Assembly (NCBI GenBank): GCA_903871875.1
Contig: CAIQIR010000163.1
Coordinates: 1-64,000 of the forward strand
From: an uncultured Schlesneria sp.
Lineage (GTDB): Bacteria > Planctomycetota > Planctomycetia > Planctomycetales > Planctomycetaceae
Direction: 5' to 3'
Length of the DNA: 64,000 bases
The position numbers were made by a program, and so were the translations under genes. Below are positions 55,301 to 64,000 of the stretch, piece after piece (within the stretch, counting starts at the first letter, position 1; each line of letters opens with the position of its first letter). The notes below the pieces were generated by a model. It did not search any database. It had not been told where the DNA came from and was given only the letters and a program-made list of their open reading frames with translations.

Positions 55301-55763
55301 TAAACGTCGATGGCGTGACCAGGTTACCTGGAAGGATCGAGATGGCGTTCGTCGTTGTGCTGGTGGAACTTCCACCCCTTGCAGGCCTTTGCACAGTGGC
55401 TTGTGAACCGCTGGCTGCGGCACTCAAGGCGGCCGCGTCGGCCAGATAAGCTTGATCCGAACCTGCCACCGACCCTTGAAGAGTCACGGCGAAATTGGGC
55501 AGTTCCGCTGCCATTTGCTGTTCGTATTCATTGCGATACAGGGTCAGGCGGGCTTGCCCCCAGACGTCCGGCTGTTTGACGACAACGCTACCGTGTCGTT
55601 CGATCAACCGCTCCAGCCGATCGACATCCCGCGCCAGGCAACGAATGCTCCTCAGATCAAAGGCCCCTGATTGGCCGGTGAAACTGGCCGATCGGCAAGA
55701 GGCCATGAGGATCGTCACGACGAGTGAGACGGCAACCCATTTGTTCGGTGTTCGCCAGTTCAT
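52362..55763 (-). CDS. Very large planctomycete-type lipoprotein, unknown function
   Basis: This 1133-aa protein has an N-terminal lipoprotein signal with lipobox ILMASCRS, so it is probably anchored at the membrane. The mature chain has a Ser/Thr/Ala/Gly-rich region near residues 100-180 (SAAASGSQATVQRPARGGSST). It continues with long helical and beta segments that I do not recognise (YLNHLHELRRISEGDDTADS, VTMTMRPYLSDELLP). A later half contains Ig-like strands (LFLVGDHFSVHQTSVIAGGQ). The C-terminus is PAASTAKPGQ. The start lacks a strong ribosome site (AAAGATCG). No neighbours suggest a role. Confidence 0.75.
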   Translation of the reverse strand: MNWRTPNKWVAVSLVVTILMASCRSASFTGQSGAFDLRSIRCLARDVDRLERLIERHGSVVVKQPDVWGQARLTLYRNEYEQQMAAELPNFAVTLQGSVAGSDQAYLADAAALSAAASGSQATVQRPARGGSSTSTTTNAISILPGNLVTPSTFTQTQTTPAAGGASPTVISPLVLPDPNGIGTFGAFNNVSRTGVNMPQPLTFAGAKNGISLEPTQILDQKSQYLNHLHELRRISEGDDTADSPGYALNLVRFPVSVLPGQKTDMGYGAEVTMTMRPYLSDELLPTTFRNLVLNDLVDQIAFPVTQFINDPQNEVYLDPHAAEDVRQLFRLLDTLDAYSGNSDRGRLVLAQLFVTQLRDMRLKPSLEQLFARPEWEWVDRCLTQWQENETSEGNEEHEIVPSPASHDGDLTGKQSEKMLTTRETERLTHADQVLASVKLDGIDRNRATLTVVSQSKSRRAQMPFPPNQMTSIYGLESFYLLAKEAYDNLSKERFTRPAVDQVQVYIHLPDVQGYLREKLAAAYELLKQDFHLPQWDLVCLPQNGLSAAIRNDDQAEVYRQRVAYYRSFPTDGSWIPKTLSWAILVESALLNEKLKEDVKESANLKNGVDMDPSCTNFYGPDPSPEARQMFNQYVQVRWPIHVFALDPTAQEQNLQSTFSSRREMQLALSLAFVNGRVSASNMLQYARRLEFDYATIDLNGTAIGFSHGEETFGWRFYPRFQTPDIECNGKVVFRDLLLGGPNKNDLLKQRRMEPGIRECYAVVIMPSFVPYASLNVSTSWFDLTNPRNKQLDSTDAMNLSERVKALETSSQCVVDGACYRDGDLIRLMEKAHQLEARLPLQDTQVQIPYENTLGGFAMFNAGVTELAPELDGWYGTASINPGAPTTLFLVGDHFSVHQTSVIAGGQPITNQQMLSRQVLQITIPQNPLLVGDAGAQFVDVQLATPYGVTQHLLIPAVAPPKPADPNSISPQGIAWNPAVLTLGFTYGATGIVPAPAGTSTPPAPVYKPTTILIQPGDVDPAKYNTVDITLKFDKKYALDKGSPIKVSATYDASRQGYNVPLPQLTQEIYSAFDSYFGPEDTSPPFALSSTTILVFRSAADASLPPIINKTTTNNLAIQWIKSPAASTAKPGQ

Positions 55764-56086
55764 AACATCGATCTTTCACAGCGTTTAGGCCATTCGAACA
55801 GCGGTCGAGACGGTGTGTTGGGACACATTTGTACCGCGGTGTGTGATAATTGATCGACTATTCCGAAAAGGATTCTATTGACAATTAAAACGCGTATGAC
55901 AGAATTGTTGATTCTTTCTAAATTACCCAATGTATCGATTGTGCGGCCGGGACGGATGTTCACATTTGATGGCAATCGCTCGCCACTTTGGGGAAAAGTT
56001 CACCTGAGTTTTGGGAGCCACAGCGGGGAACCACTCAATTTCCCTGAATAAAGAGTGCTTTTTCACCACAGCGCAAGGATAGTCTG
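55764..56086. other. Divergent intergenic region
   Basis: About 323 bp between divergent genes. It contains TTGACA (about 55878-55883) without a good -10 partner, and AAGGA before the ATG at 56087. Nothing else is supported. Confidence 0.4.
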
Positions 56087-57250
56087 ATGCGAACCGCTTC
56101 AAATTTGGGACTTGTATTGGGTTTGTTGGTCCTGCCAATTTCTGCTGCAGCGCAAACGCCCGCTCCCGCTCCCGCTCCCGCCGTCGCACCAGCTGCGGTG
56201 CCAGTCGATACCGTCAACAAAAAACCGGTCAACGACACCGTTTCGGCCCTCAGCAAACGCGCCGGGCAAAAAACAGACGAAGTCAATGGGCCGGGAATTT
56301 TCACCCGCGTCGGAGCAATTGATGAGATTGGGCGAATTGGTAAGGGCTCTGACAATGCGGCGGATCGCCTGAACAAACTTCTGAAAGATCTGTTGGATGA
56401 TCGGCTGGCTGAGGTCGCCGCCAAGAAGGCTGCGGCCGGTGCGAAATTAGCCGATGACGCCGCTCAGGAAGCGGAAGAGCTGGCGACAGAACAGCAAGAG
56501 CTGGCAGACGAGGCGTCGAGCGCCGCGAACGCGGCAACGATGGCGAAGACGGCGGCGGATGCGGCGCAGGCAGCTGCGGATCAGGCGAAAACGGCTGCGG
56601 AAGGAGCTAAGAGTGACGCCGACCTGGCGAAAAGCGCAGCGGATGATGCCTTAGCAGCAACGGACACGACCGATGTGGCGGCGATGGCGAAGGCCACGGC
56701 AAAAGTGACGTCAACGGCAGATGCCGTGGCTGACGCCGAAGCCGCCATGGTGTCGGCAACGGCAGCAGCTGCTGCGGCGGACGCGGCGAAGACTGCTGCC
56801 GATGAATTGGAAACCGCGGCGGAATCGTTGAAGACAACGACGACTGATGCTGCGGATGCCGCGAAGGTGGCTTCCGATGCCGCGAAGGCCGCCGCAACTG
56901 CGGCGAATGCGGCGTCTGTCCAGGCGGCATCGCAAGTTCGATCGACAGGCAAAGAACGGCTCCTGCTGGTAACCCATGTCGTGCAGGCGCTGGGTAGTCT
57001 TGGGAAAATGTCGCAGGTCGCAATTTCGACGATTAACGATGCCCGTGACCTCGGACCAGGGTTGGCACGAGACATCAATACGGCTCTGAAAGACATTCAG
57101 AATGATGCGAAGGCTAAGCCCTCCGCCACGGTGACACCACCGACCACCGTTCCGAATCCCACATCAACATCCACGACGACAATTAACATCAACGCGCCAA
57201 TCAACGCCCCGGTAACGGCTCCCGCCCCTACCCCCAATCCGGGTCACTAA
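56087..57250 (+). CDS. Secreted Ala-rich helical protein, unknown
   Basis: This 387-aa protein has a signal peptide (about 1-22, LVLGLLVLPISAAAQ) and then a PAPAPAPA linker. From about residue 100 to 290 it is a long Ala/Asp/Lys-rich stretch built of AADAAKTAA-like repeats, predicted as an extended helix or coiled coil. A less repetitive part follows, then a Thr/Pro-rich tail (SATVTPPTTVPNPTSTST). Low-complexity helical proteins of this kind may be structural spacers. AAGGATAGTCTG precedes ATG 56087. No family is recognised. Confidence 0.7.
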   Translation: MRTASNLGLVLGLLVLPISAAAQTPAPAPAPAVAPAAVPVDTVNKKPVNDTVSALSKRAGQKTDEVNGPGIFTRVGAIDEIGRIGKGSDNAADRLNKLLKDLLDDRLAEVAAKKAAAGAKLADDAAQEAEELATEQQELADEASSAANAATMAKTAADAAQAAADQAKTAAEGAKSDADLAKSAADDALAATDTTDVAAMAKATAKVTSTADAVADAEAAMVSATAAAAAADAAKTAADELETAAESLKTTTTDAADAAKVASDAAKAAATAANAASVQAASQVRSTGKERLLLVTHVVQALGSLGKMSQVAISTINDARDLGPGLARDINTALKDIQNDAKAKPSATVTPPTTVPNPTSTSTTTININAPINAPVTAPAPTPNPGH

Positions 57251-59324
57251 GTGATCGCGGATTGCCGTTCCTTCCCGCCTTCAGCACCGCGCGCAATGGA
57301 ACCGGCATTGAAAGACCTCGACCGGTTCGGAGAATCGGGTGGCGTGTCGCTTGCGGGTTGCCCCGGGACCAGAGTGAAATTGTGATTGCCGCCGAGCATG
57401 CGGCCTTGAATGGCGCCCCAGGCTCTCATATCGACTGAACGGTCGTGGAGAGTGTTCGGGGATGCAAGAGGCCGAGAGTTGATCCACAGGTTTCTGTTCA
57501 AAATCCTCTTGGCACCGCGTGCGGTGTTGGAGTGGATGTTCTTGGGTAATCGGCGCGCTACGACCACCCAACTGCGACAGACTCCGAACCTTTGCAAAAT
57601 TACCGTTCGCCCGCATGCTCTGGACGTTCTGACTGTTCTGTCGCGAAAAAAGTCGCCCCCGACATCGGGATTCTTTGTGGTCCGGAATCGGATCTTCCAA
57701 ACGTTTGGAAACAACAGCCAAATTGGCGCTGCGGAAACGTTTTTTTTCACTATCCTGAGTTCATTCCTCGCGGCACGGGTCTTCGCCGCGAATTGTTTTG
57801 TGTGAGAAGGTCGGGATGATGAATGACAATGGTATTGCTTGCAATCATGGATCGATGGGGTTGGTGAGGATGGTGCCAATTCGCCAGCAGAATTCGCAGG
57901 TTGACTTGGAAGCGACGGCGATTCGCGATCATTCTCTGAGGAGTTACACACCGGGCGCGAGAGTGTGTCGCGACTGCTCAGTACCATCGCACGCGAAACC
58001 GCGGCGGATTGGCCCACCGTTTGTTCGGACCGCCTGTTGGTGCGTCTGCCTGAGCGGCCTGTTGGGACTGGGGCTTTGGCTGGGTCTCGCAGGCAAGGTC
58101 GATGATGCGCAAGGTGCAGCGGAAATCGCACGATGCGAGCTCGTGGGCCGGGATTCCTTCACTTGGCAGGGCGGTGTGCCGTTCCCCATTGCCGCGCGGT
58201 CTGTTGCGCCCTCGCACTCCCCAAATCCTGGAGTTGGCGCATCGAGTGATTCTCAAACACAACAAAACAGGGAACTTGGCCAACTTTGCCAAACGCAAAA
58301 GTGGCTCAAACGCTACAGAATAGGGATGTTTGCCAACTTGGCCATGTTGGCCAACACATTTTCACAAATTCGGCCTGATGCGGTCGCGAAGCTGGCGGAA
58401 GTTTGGGGACGGAATTCCAAGGACCGAACCATGCGTTGCGGTGGTACCTGCGAAAGTGGCTTGTTCCTGAATGCGTAATTGCGATTCTGCGCGTCTCTTG
58501 CTGAGGGTAACTTTCTCGCCCGTTTGTTCGGCGGAACGAGAAACGGGCTGAATGCACGCCGTACCCTGAGGCCGCATCAGGCCTCCGGATGCCGTTTTGC
58601 CTTGCAGGCTGTTGATGTCGCGGTCTGTTGATCGACGCCGAGGCATCCCCTTTGGCAATGCGTGACGGCTTGTTTCAGTCATCGAAGTTCAGTAAGTGCC
58701 TCAACCGCGCGGCTGATATTCATTGATGCTCGGTCGAGAGGATCTTTCACAATTCGGCGGAAATCGCGAAGGCCGCTCACTGCCGACTCGAGTTGAGGTC
58801 CGGCAGGACCTCTGGACTGATTGAGTGTGCCGATCCGCTGGCAGGGTTGCTGCCGGCCCGTCTGTGGCTTTGAGACGTCAAACGCCATCGGTTTCGGCCG
58901 TGTTCACCGCAGTCGGTGTGCGACGACAAAAAATGCGACACCCACCCCGGCAAAGGCTCAATTTGTGTGCGATTTGGGGCTTTCCCGCAAAATCGAAGCC
59001 CGATTGGGCAAATCGAACCAGAAATTTTTGCCGCTGTTCCAGAATTTCTGGAAATATGAGCTAGGTTCCTAAAAGCAGGATTTCCCCAGTCCTCAGAGCG
59101 TTTTGTACCGCGTTCGAATTCGTTTCACCCCTCCCTCGGAGAAACGAACGCCTCGAACCCACGACCGTCGTTCGCTGTTGCCAATTATGGCCTTACAGAA
59201 AGCGAGCGGAAGGGCGTGGATTTGGAATGAAGTGGATGACCGTTGACCGCCCACGTCACCGGCCACTGCGAGTTCCATTGTCACTGCGAACATCTCCTCT
59301 TCGAGTTTCTGGGATCCCTGAATC
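57251..59324. other. 2-kb region without a supported gene
   Basis: No convincing coding region is seen in about 2 kb. Frames at 57247-58131 (minus) and 57798-58478 (plus, with a possible membrane helix WCVCLSGLLGLGLWLGLAG) lack ribosome sites and family resemblance. The region contains a cluster of 9-bp units (58276-58355) and no recognised mobile element. It may be degraded coding sequence or long regulatory DNA. Confidence 0.4.
58276..58355. repeat. 9-bp repeat units, two clusters
   Basis: Five 9-bp units of the TTGGCCAAC/TTTGCCAAA type: two in tandem at 58276-58293 and three in tandem at 58329-58355, 35 bp apart. Several are near-palindromic (TTGGCCAA). A protein-binding array or slipped-strand duplication is possible. 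Confidence 0.5.
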
Positions 59325-62300
59325 ATGGTTGCACGTCTTGTCACCCTCTTGACGCAATGGGCTCGTATCTGGTCGCAAAGCTTGGGTCAATCGTCGGCCC
59401 GCCGCCGTATCGGTCGCATTCATGCGGACGACGCCTGGCGAACTGCCGCACAGATTGAACTGCTCGAACCGCGGTCTCTGTTATCGGCGGCCAATGTCCT
59501 GACCAGTCTGCATGCGAATACGACGTACGAAGTCGTCAACGCTGCGACGCCGGCCTCCTCTGTCAGTTACTCACCCAGTCAGATTCAAGCGGCCTATGGG
59601 TTCAACAAAATCAGCAATAACGGCAGCGGGCAAACGATTGCCATTGTCGATGCCTACAACGATCCCACCATTTAATATGACCTGACGCAATTTGATTCGG
59701 CGTTCGGGTTGGCCAGTCCACCCAGTCTGAAAGTGATGTCACAAACCGGCAGTACGACGGCCCTGCCCGGCACCGATTCGACCAAGGGTTGGGAAGTCGA
59801 AGAATCGCTCGACGTCGAATGGGCTCACGCGTTGGCGCCCGGCGCGAACATCGTGCTGGTCGAAGCCAACAGTGCCAGCGACGCGGACCTGTTCGCCGCG
59901 GTGACAACGGCCGCGAATCTGCCAGGTGTGTCCGTGGTCTCGATGAGCTTTGGCGGCGGCGAGTTCTCGTCGGAATCAGCCTATGATTCCGTCTTCACGA
60001 CACCGGCCGGACACCAGGGTGTGACCTTCGTGGCGTCGACGGGCGATAACGGAGCTCCCGGTGGATTTCCCGCTTATTCGGCGAACGTGCTGGCCGTGGG
60101 GGGAACAACGCTGAACGCCGATTCGTCCGGCAACTACGTTTCCGAAACCGCCTGGTCGGGCAGCGGCGGTGGAGTCAGTCTGTACGAGTCACAGCCTTCG
60201 TACCAACACGGCGTGGTGACGCAATCGACGACCAATCGCGCCATTCCCGATGTCTCGTTCGATGCTGATCCGAATTCGGGCGTCATGGTTTACGATTCGT
60301 TCAGTTACGGAACGAGTACCCCCTGGGTGACTCTCGGTGGAACCAGCTTCTCGGCCCCGGCCTGGGGAGCCATTATTGCTCTCGCGGATCAGGGACGTGT
60401 GCAAAACGGCTTGGGCACGCTGGATGGATCGACTCAAACCTTGCCTATGATTTATCAATTGTCACAAACCGATCCGTCGGCCTTTCATGATATCACCTCG
60501 GGCAGCAACGGCCATTCGGCAACCACCGGTTATGACCTGGTCACTGGACTGGGCAGCCCGGTCGTGAACGTCTTGGCTCCCGCGTTGAGTGGTGGCACGT
60601 CGCCGTCTGCGCCCAGTTCCGCGAAGCTCGTCATCCAGCATTCGCCCACGTCGGGAATCGCGGGCGCGACCTTGGCCGCACTGACGGTTGCAGTCGAAAA
60701 CTCCAACAGTCAGGTGATCACCAGCGACAATTCGACGGTCACTTTGACGCTCAGCAGTGGAACATTCAGCAGCGGTTCGTCGACCGTCACTGCGACAGCC
60801 GTGAACGGCATTGCGACTTTCAGCAACCTGTCCATCAACACGGCCGGAACCTATACGATCACGGCCAGCGAGAGTGGCTCGACCGCCCCGGCGACGTCAG
60901 GCAATCTGGTGATTACCCCGGGCGCGATCAGCAGTTTGTCCGTTCAACAGAACCCCACCACGGGAACAGCAGGTGTCGCTCTGGCACCGGTCGTCAAAGT
61001 GGCGGCTGTTGACCAGTACGGCAACCTGGTCTCCACCAGTACCACGGTGACGCTGACACTCTCGAGCGGCACCTTCTCGAACCGAACTTCAACGGTCACG
61101 GCCAGCACCAGTGGTGGCATTGCGACCTTCAGCAATCTGATTATCAATGTCTCGGGAAGTTACACGCTGACGGCCAGCGCTGGTTCACTGACCGGCTCCG
61201 CGTTCCACGTTGCCGTGAGTCCTGCCGCCGGCAGCAAGCTGGTCTGGCAAACGGCACCCGCTGCCACGGCGGTCGCGGGAACGACGCTGGGGACGGTGGT
61301 CGTCATTGTCGAAGATGCGTTTGGAAACGTCGTGACCGGCGACAACTCGACAGTCACGTTGACGCTCAACAGTAAAACCTTCAGTACGGGCTCGTCGACG
61401 GCGACGGCGAATGTGTCCAACGGTGTGGCCAGCTTTAGCGGCCTCGCCATCAACACAATCGGCAGTTACAAGATCACGGCCAGCGACAGTGCTTCGTCGG
61501 CATCGCTGGCCTCGGGCACCGTGGCGATTACTCCTGCCGCACTCAGCAGCCTGTCCATTCAACAGAATCCCACGACGGGCATCGCGGGCGTGGCATTAGC
61601 CCCGGCCGTCAAGGTGGCGGCCCTTGATCAGTACGGAAACCTGTTGACGACCAGTACCACCGTGACGCTGACTTTGACCGGTGGCAGCTTTGCCGGCGGC
61701 GGTACGACAGTCACGGAGAGTACCAGCGGTGGCGTGGCGACCTTCAGTGGTCTGATCATCAACACCGCGGGAAATGACACTCTGAAGGCCAGCGTCGGTT
61801 CATTGTCCAGCGCTTCGTTCAGTCTGGCCGTGAATCCCGCCGCCGCCAAACAACCGGTTTGGCAAACGGCTCCGGCTTCAACCGGCGTTGCGGGAACGAC
61901 ACTCAACACTGTGCTGGTTCAGGTTCAAGATGCTTTTGGGAATCAGGTGACGGCGGGTGCCACGGTGACGTTGAAACTGACGGGTGGCAAGTTCGCGAAC
62001 GGCAGTACGACAGTGACGGCGGCCGCCAGCGGAGGCATTGCCACGTTCAGCAGCCTGATCATCAACGTCGCCGGTAGCTACACGCTGTCGGCCAGTGTCG
62101 GTTCGCTGTCGACTTCTGCGTCGAATGTGACCATCAGTCCTGCGGCCGCCAGTAAGCTGGTCTGGCAAACGGCTCCGGTGAACACGGCCGTTGCGGGAAC
62201 AACGCTCAATCCGGTTTTGGTCACGGTGGAAGACACTTATGGTAACGTCGTCACCAGCAACCACTCGACGGTTACGTTGACGCTCAGCACGGGAACCTTC

Positions 62301-64000
62301 GGCACGAATGCGGCGACCGCCACGGCGACGGCTGTCAGTGGCGTGGGCACATTCAGCAGTCTGGCGATCAAAACAACCGGAACCTATCAACTCACCGCGA
62401 GTGATAGTGCATCGCTGACGACCGTCACTTCGGGCAATGTGGTGATTACTCCTGCCGCACTCAGCAGCCTGGCGATTGAGCAGAACCCGACGACGGGCAC
62501 AGCGGGCGTTGCGCTCTCCCCTGCCGTGAAGGTGGAGGCACTCGACCAGTACGGAAATCTGTTGACGGCGAGTACCACAGTGACGCTGACGTTGAGCGGT
62601 GGAACATTCTCCAGTGGCAATACGACGGTGACAGCGGTCGCCAGCCATGGGATTGCCACGTTCAGCAGCCTGATCATTAATGTCTCGGGAAATTACACGT
62701 TAACGGCCAGCGTCGATTCTCTGTCGGGCCCTTCCTTCACCGTGGCGATTAGTCCTGCTGCCGTGAGACAACCCGTCTGGCATACGGCACCCGCTTCAAC
62801 GGGAGTCGCGGGAACGGCACTCAGTTCGATCGTCGTTGCGGCTGAGGATGCCTTCGGAAATCTGGTGGTGAATCCCGCGACGGTGACGTTAAGGCTGACC
62901 GGTGGCAAGTTCTCTGACGGCACCACGTCGGTCACGGCGACGACCACTAACGGCCTGGCCACGTTCAGTGGTCTGACCATCAACACCTCGGGCAATTACT
63001 CGTTGGCGGCCAGTGCCGGTTCGATGACCACAGCCTCGTCGAGTGTCGTCGTCAGTTCCGCCGCAGCCAGTCAACTCGTCTGGAAAACGGCGCCAGTGGC
63101 CTCGGCGGTTGCCGGAACGACACTGCGTCAAGTGACTGTTGCAGTGGAAGATGTCTTCGGCAATGTGGTCACGAGTGACAGCTCGACAATCACGTTGACG
63201 CTCAGCAGTGGATCATTCAATACAGGCTCGGCGACGGCTTCGGCGACCGCGGTCAACGGCATTGCCAGCTTTGGTAACCTGGCCGTCAACACGACCGGAA
63301 CCTACACGATCACCGCGAGTGACGGTGGGATACTGACCATTGATGCCCGACCGGCCAATATCAGTTCGTCGATCACCTCCGTGACATCGGGCAATGTCGT
63401 GATTACGCCGGCCTCGCTTAGCAGCCTGGCTCTGCAGCAGAATCCGACGACGGGGACTGCCGGTGTGGCGCTCGCTCCCGCCGTGAAGGTCGAGGCGCTT
63501 GATCAGTATGGAAACCTGGTGACCGCGGGAACCACCGTGACGCTGACACTGACGGGGGGAACCTTTGCCAATCGAAGCACGACGGTGACTGCCGGCACCA
63601 GCGGTGGCATTGCCACATTCAGCAGCCTGATCATCAACGCGGTGGGAAATTACACGCTGACGGCCAGCACCAGTTCCGTATCGGGGCCTTCATTCCATGT
63701 GGCGATCAGTCCCGCTGCCGCCAGTAAGCTGGTCTGGCAGACGGCACCGGTCGCTACGGCTGTGGCAGGAACGACGCTCAGCCCCGTTGTCGTCACGGTG
63801 GAAGATGCTTTTGGCAACGTGGTCACAAACGACAACTCGACAGTGACTTTGACGCTCAGCAGTAAAACATTCGGCAACGGTTCGTCGACGGTTACGGCGA
63901 CCGCGTCCGATGGCGTGGCCACGTTTAGTAGTCTGGCCATCAACGCCACGGGATCCTTCCGGATTACGGCCAGTGACAGTGCGTCGCTGACTACCGTTAC
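59325..64000 (+). pseudogene. Sedolisin (S53) protease fused to Ig-like repeat array, with in-frame stop; 3' end beyond window
   Basis: The first 116 codons include the planctomycete LEPR-xLL signature (IELLEPRSLLSA) and reach YNDPTI, where a TAA (59673-59675) stops the frame. Reading past it in the same frame gives a complete S53 protease core: Glu159 and Asp163 in EESLDVEW, the oxyanion Asp in STGDNG, and the nucleophile Ser (about residue 340) in GGTSFSAPAW. Calcium-site segments HDITSGSNGH and GYDLVTGLGSP follow. From about 60.6 kb it is an Ig-like repeat array to the window end. With the stop, only a 116-aa N-terminus would be made unless it is read through. ATG 59325. Confidence 0.78.
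60621..64000 (+). repeat. Tandem Ig-like repeats in A-B-C higher-order order
   Basis: Eleven units of about 100 residues each, with internal core GVALAPAVKVEALDQYGNL or GTTLSPVVVTVEDAFGNVV and STVTLTLSS-type strands. After unit 1 (about 60621) a B unit (SSLxxQQNPTTG) starts at 60930. A units (SKLVWQTAP-type) start at 61233, 62151, 63069 and 63723. C units (xQPVWxTAP) occur in the first two super-repeats. A-to-A spacing is exactly 918 bp twice, then 654 bp, so one C unit is missing. The array runs on past the window end. Confidence 0.85.

Noticed and set aside
57247-58131. A 294-aa minus-strand open frame
   Set aside because: Composition is Arg/Ser/Pro-rich with no membrane signal, motif or ribosome site. 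It ends exactly in the 3' edge of the Ala-rich gene. Judged spurious.
57798-58478. A 226-aa plus-strand open frame with one hydrophobic stretch
   Set aside because: No ribosome site or family resemblance was found, and it contains the 9-bp repeats. Possible but not supportable as a gene.

Overview
The window looks like a chromosomal segment of a planctomycete. The evidence is two DUF1559 major-pilin-like proteins with a GFTLIE type IV pilin N-terminus, an ECF sigma factor paired with a FecR/LamG membrane protein, a redoxin/cytochrome/copper-monooxygenase fusion, an LEPR-xLL N-terminal signature on a giant repeat protein, and many planctomycete-style hypothetical proteins. The genus cannot be fixed from sequence alone. 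No rRNA, tRNA, CRISPR array or insertion sequence was recognised.

Layout. 1-4.6 kb: a broken hisF fragment, a small membrane protein, and on the minus strand an FAD sugar-lactone-type oxidase and an ECF sigma/FecR pair. 5.0-11.5 kb (plus): two paralogous cassettes, each a DUF1559 pilin-like protein followed by a small lipoprotein, flanking a redoxin-cytochrome-monooxygenase fusion and a YhhN-like membrane protein. 11.6-26.9 kb (minus): a complete group 1h (Hhy, high-affinity, oxygen-tolerant type) [NiFe]-hydrogenase locus. In transcription order it holds a small Cys-rich metal protein, hypF, hypC, hypD, hypE, a frameshifted formate/nitrite-transporter remnant, hhyS, hhyL, a NifU/Rieske-like fusion, DUF5947, DUF6084, two unknown proteins, a maturation protease, a 44-aa membrane protein, hypA, hypB and a CbiM/PDGLE nickel-uptake protein. 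Most joints are ATGA or TGATG overlaps. 27.2-35.6 kb (minus): a nitrate assimilation operon (narK-type transporter, nirBD fusion, a DmsB/DmsC-like fusion, nasA). 36.5-39.1 kb (plus): a PilJ/NarX-like sensor kinase with a FixJ-type regulator. 39.3-48.3 kb: a porin, a GGDEF protein, DUF1398, GNAT, an MFS exporter and a leucine-rich-repeat protein. 49-57 kb: a multicopper oxidase preceded by an uncalled 45-aa ORF, a lysine-rich Cys protein, a very large lipoprotein and an Ala-rich coiled-coil secreted protein. 59.3-64 kb: a sedolisin (S53) protease joined to a long array of Ig-like repeats, interrupted by an in-frame TAA and running off the window.

How it fits together. The hydrogenase locus carries nearly everything needed to build a cytoplasmic or membrane-associated H2-oxidising enzyme: structural subunits, a candidate electron-transfer protein, all six Hyp factors, a protease and a Ni transporter component. 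It lies directly downstream of the nitrate assimilation operon on the same strand. Three sigma-54-like -24/-12 sites, at the heads of the nitrate operon and the hydrogenase cluster and just before hhyS, suggest possible shared nitrogen- or energy-responsive control. This is an inference from sequence only. The adjacent NarX-like kinase/FixJ pair is a candidate nitrate or redox sensor.
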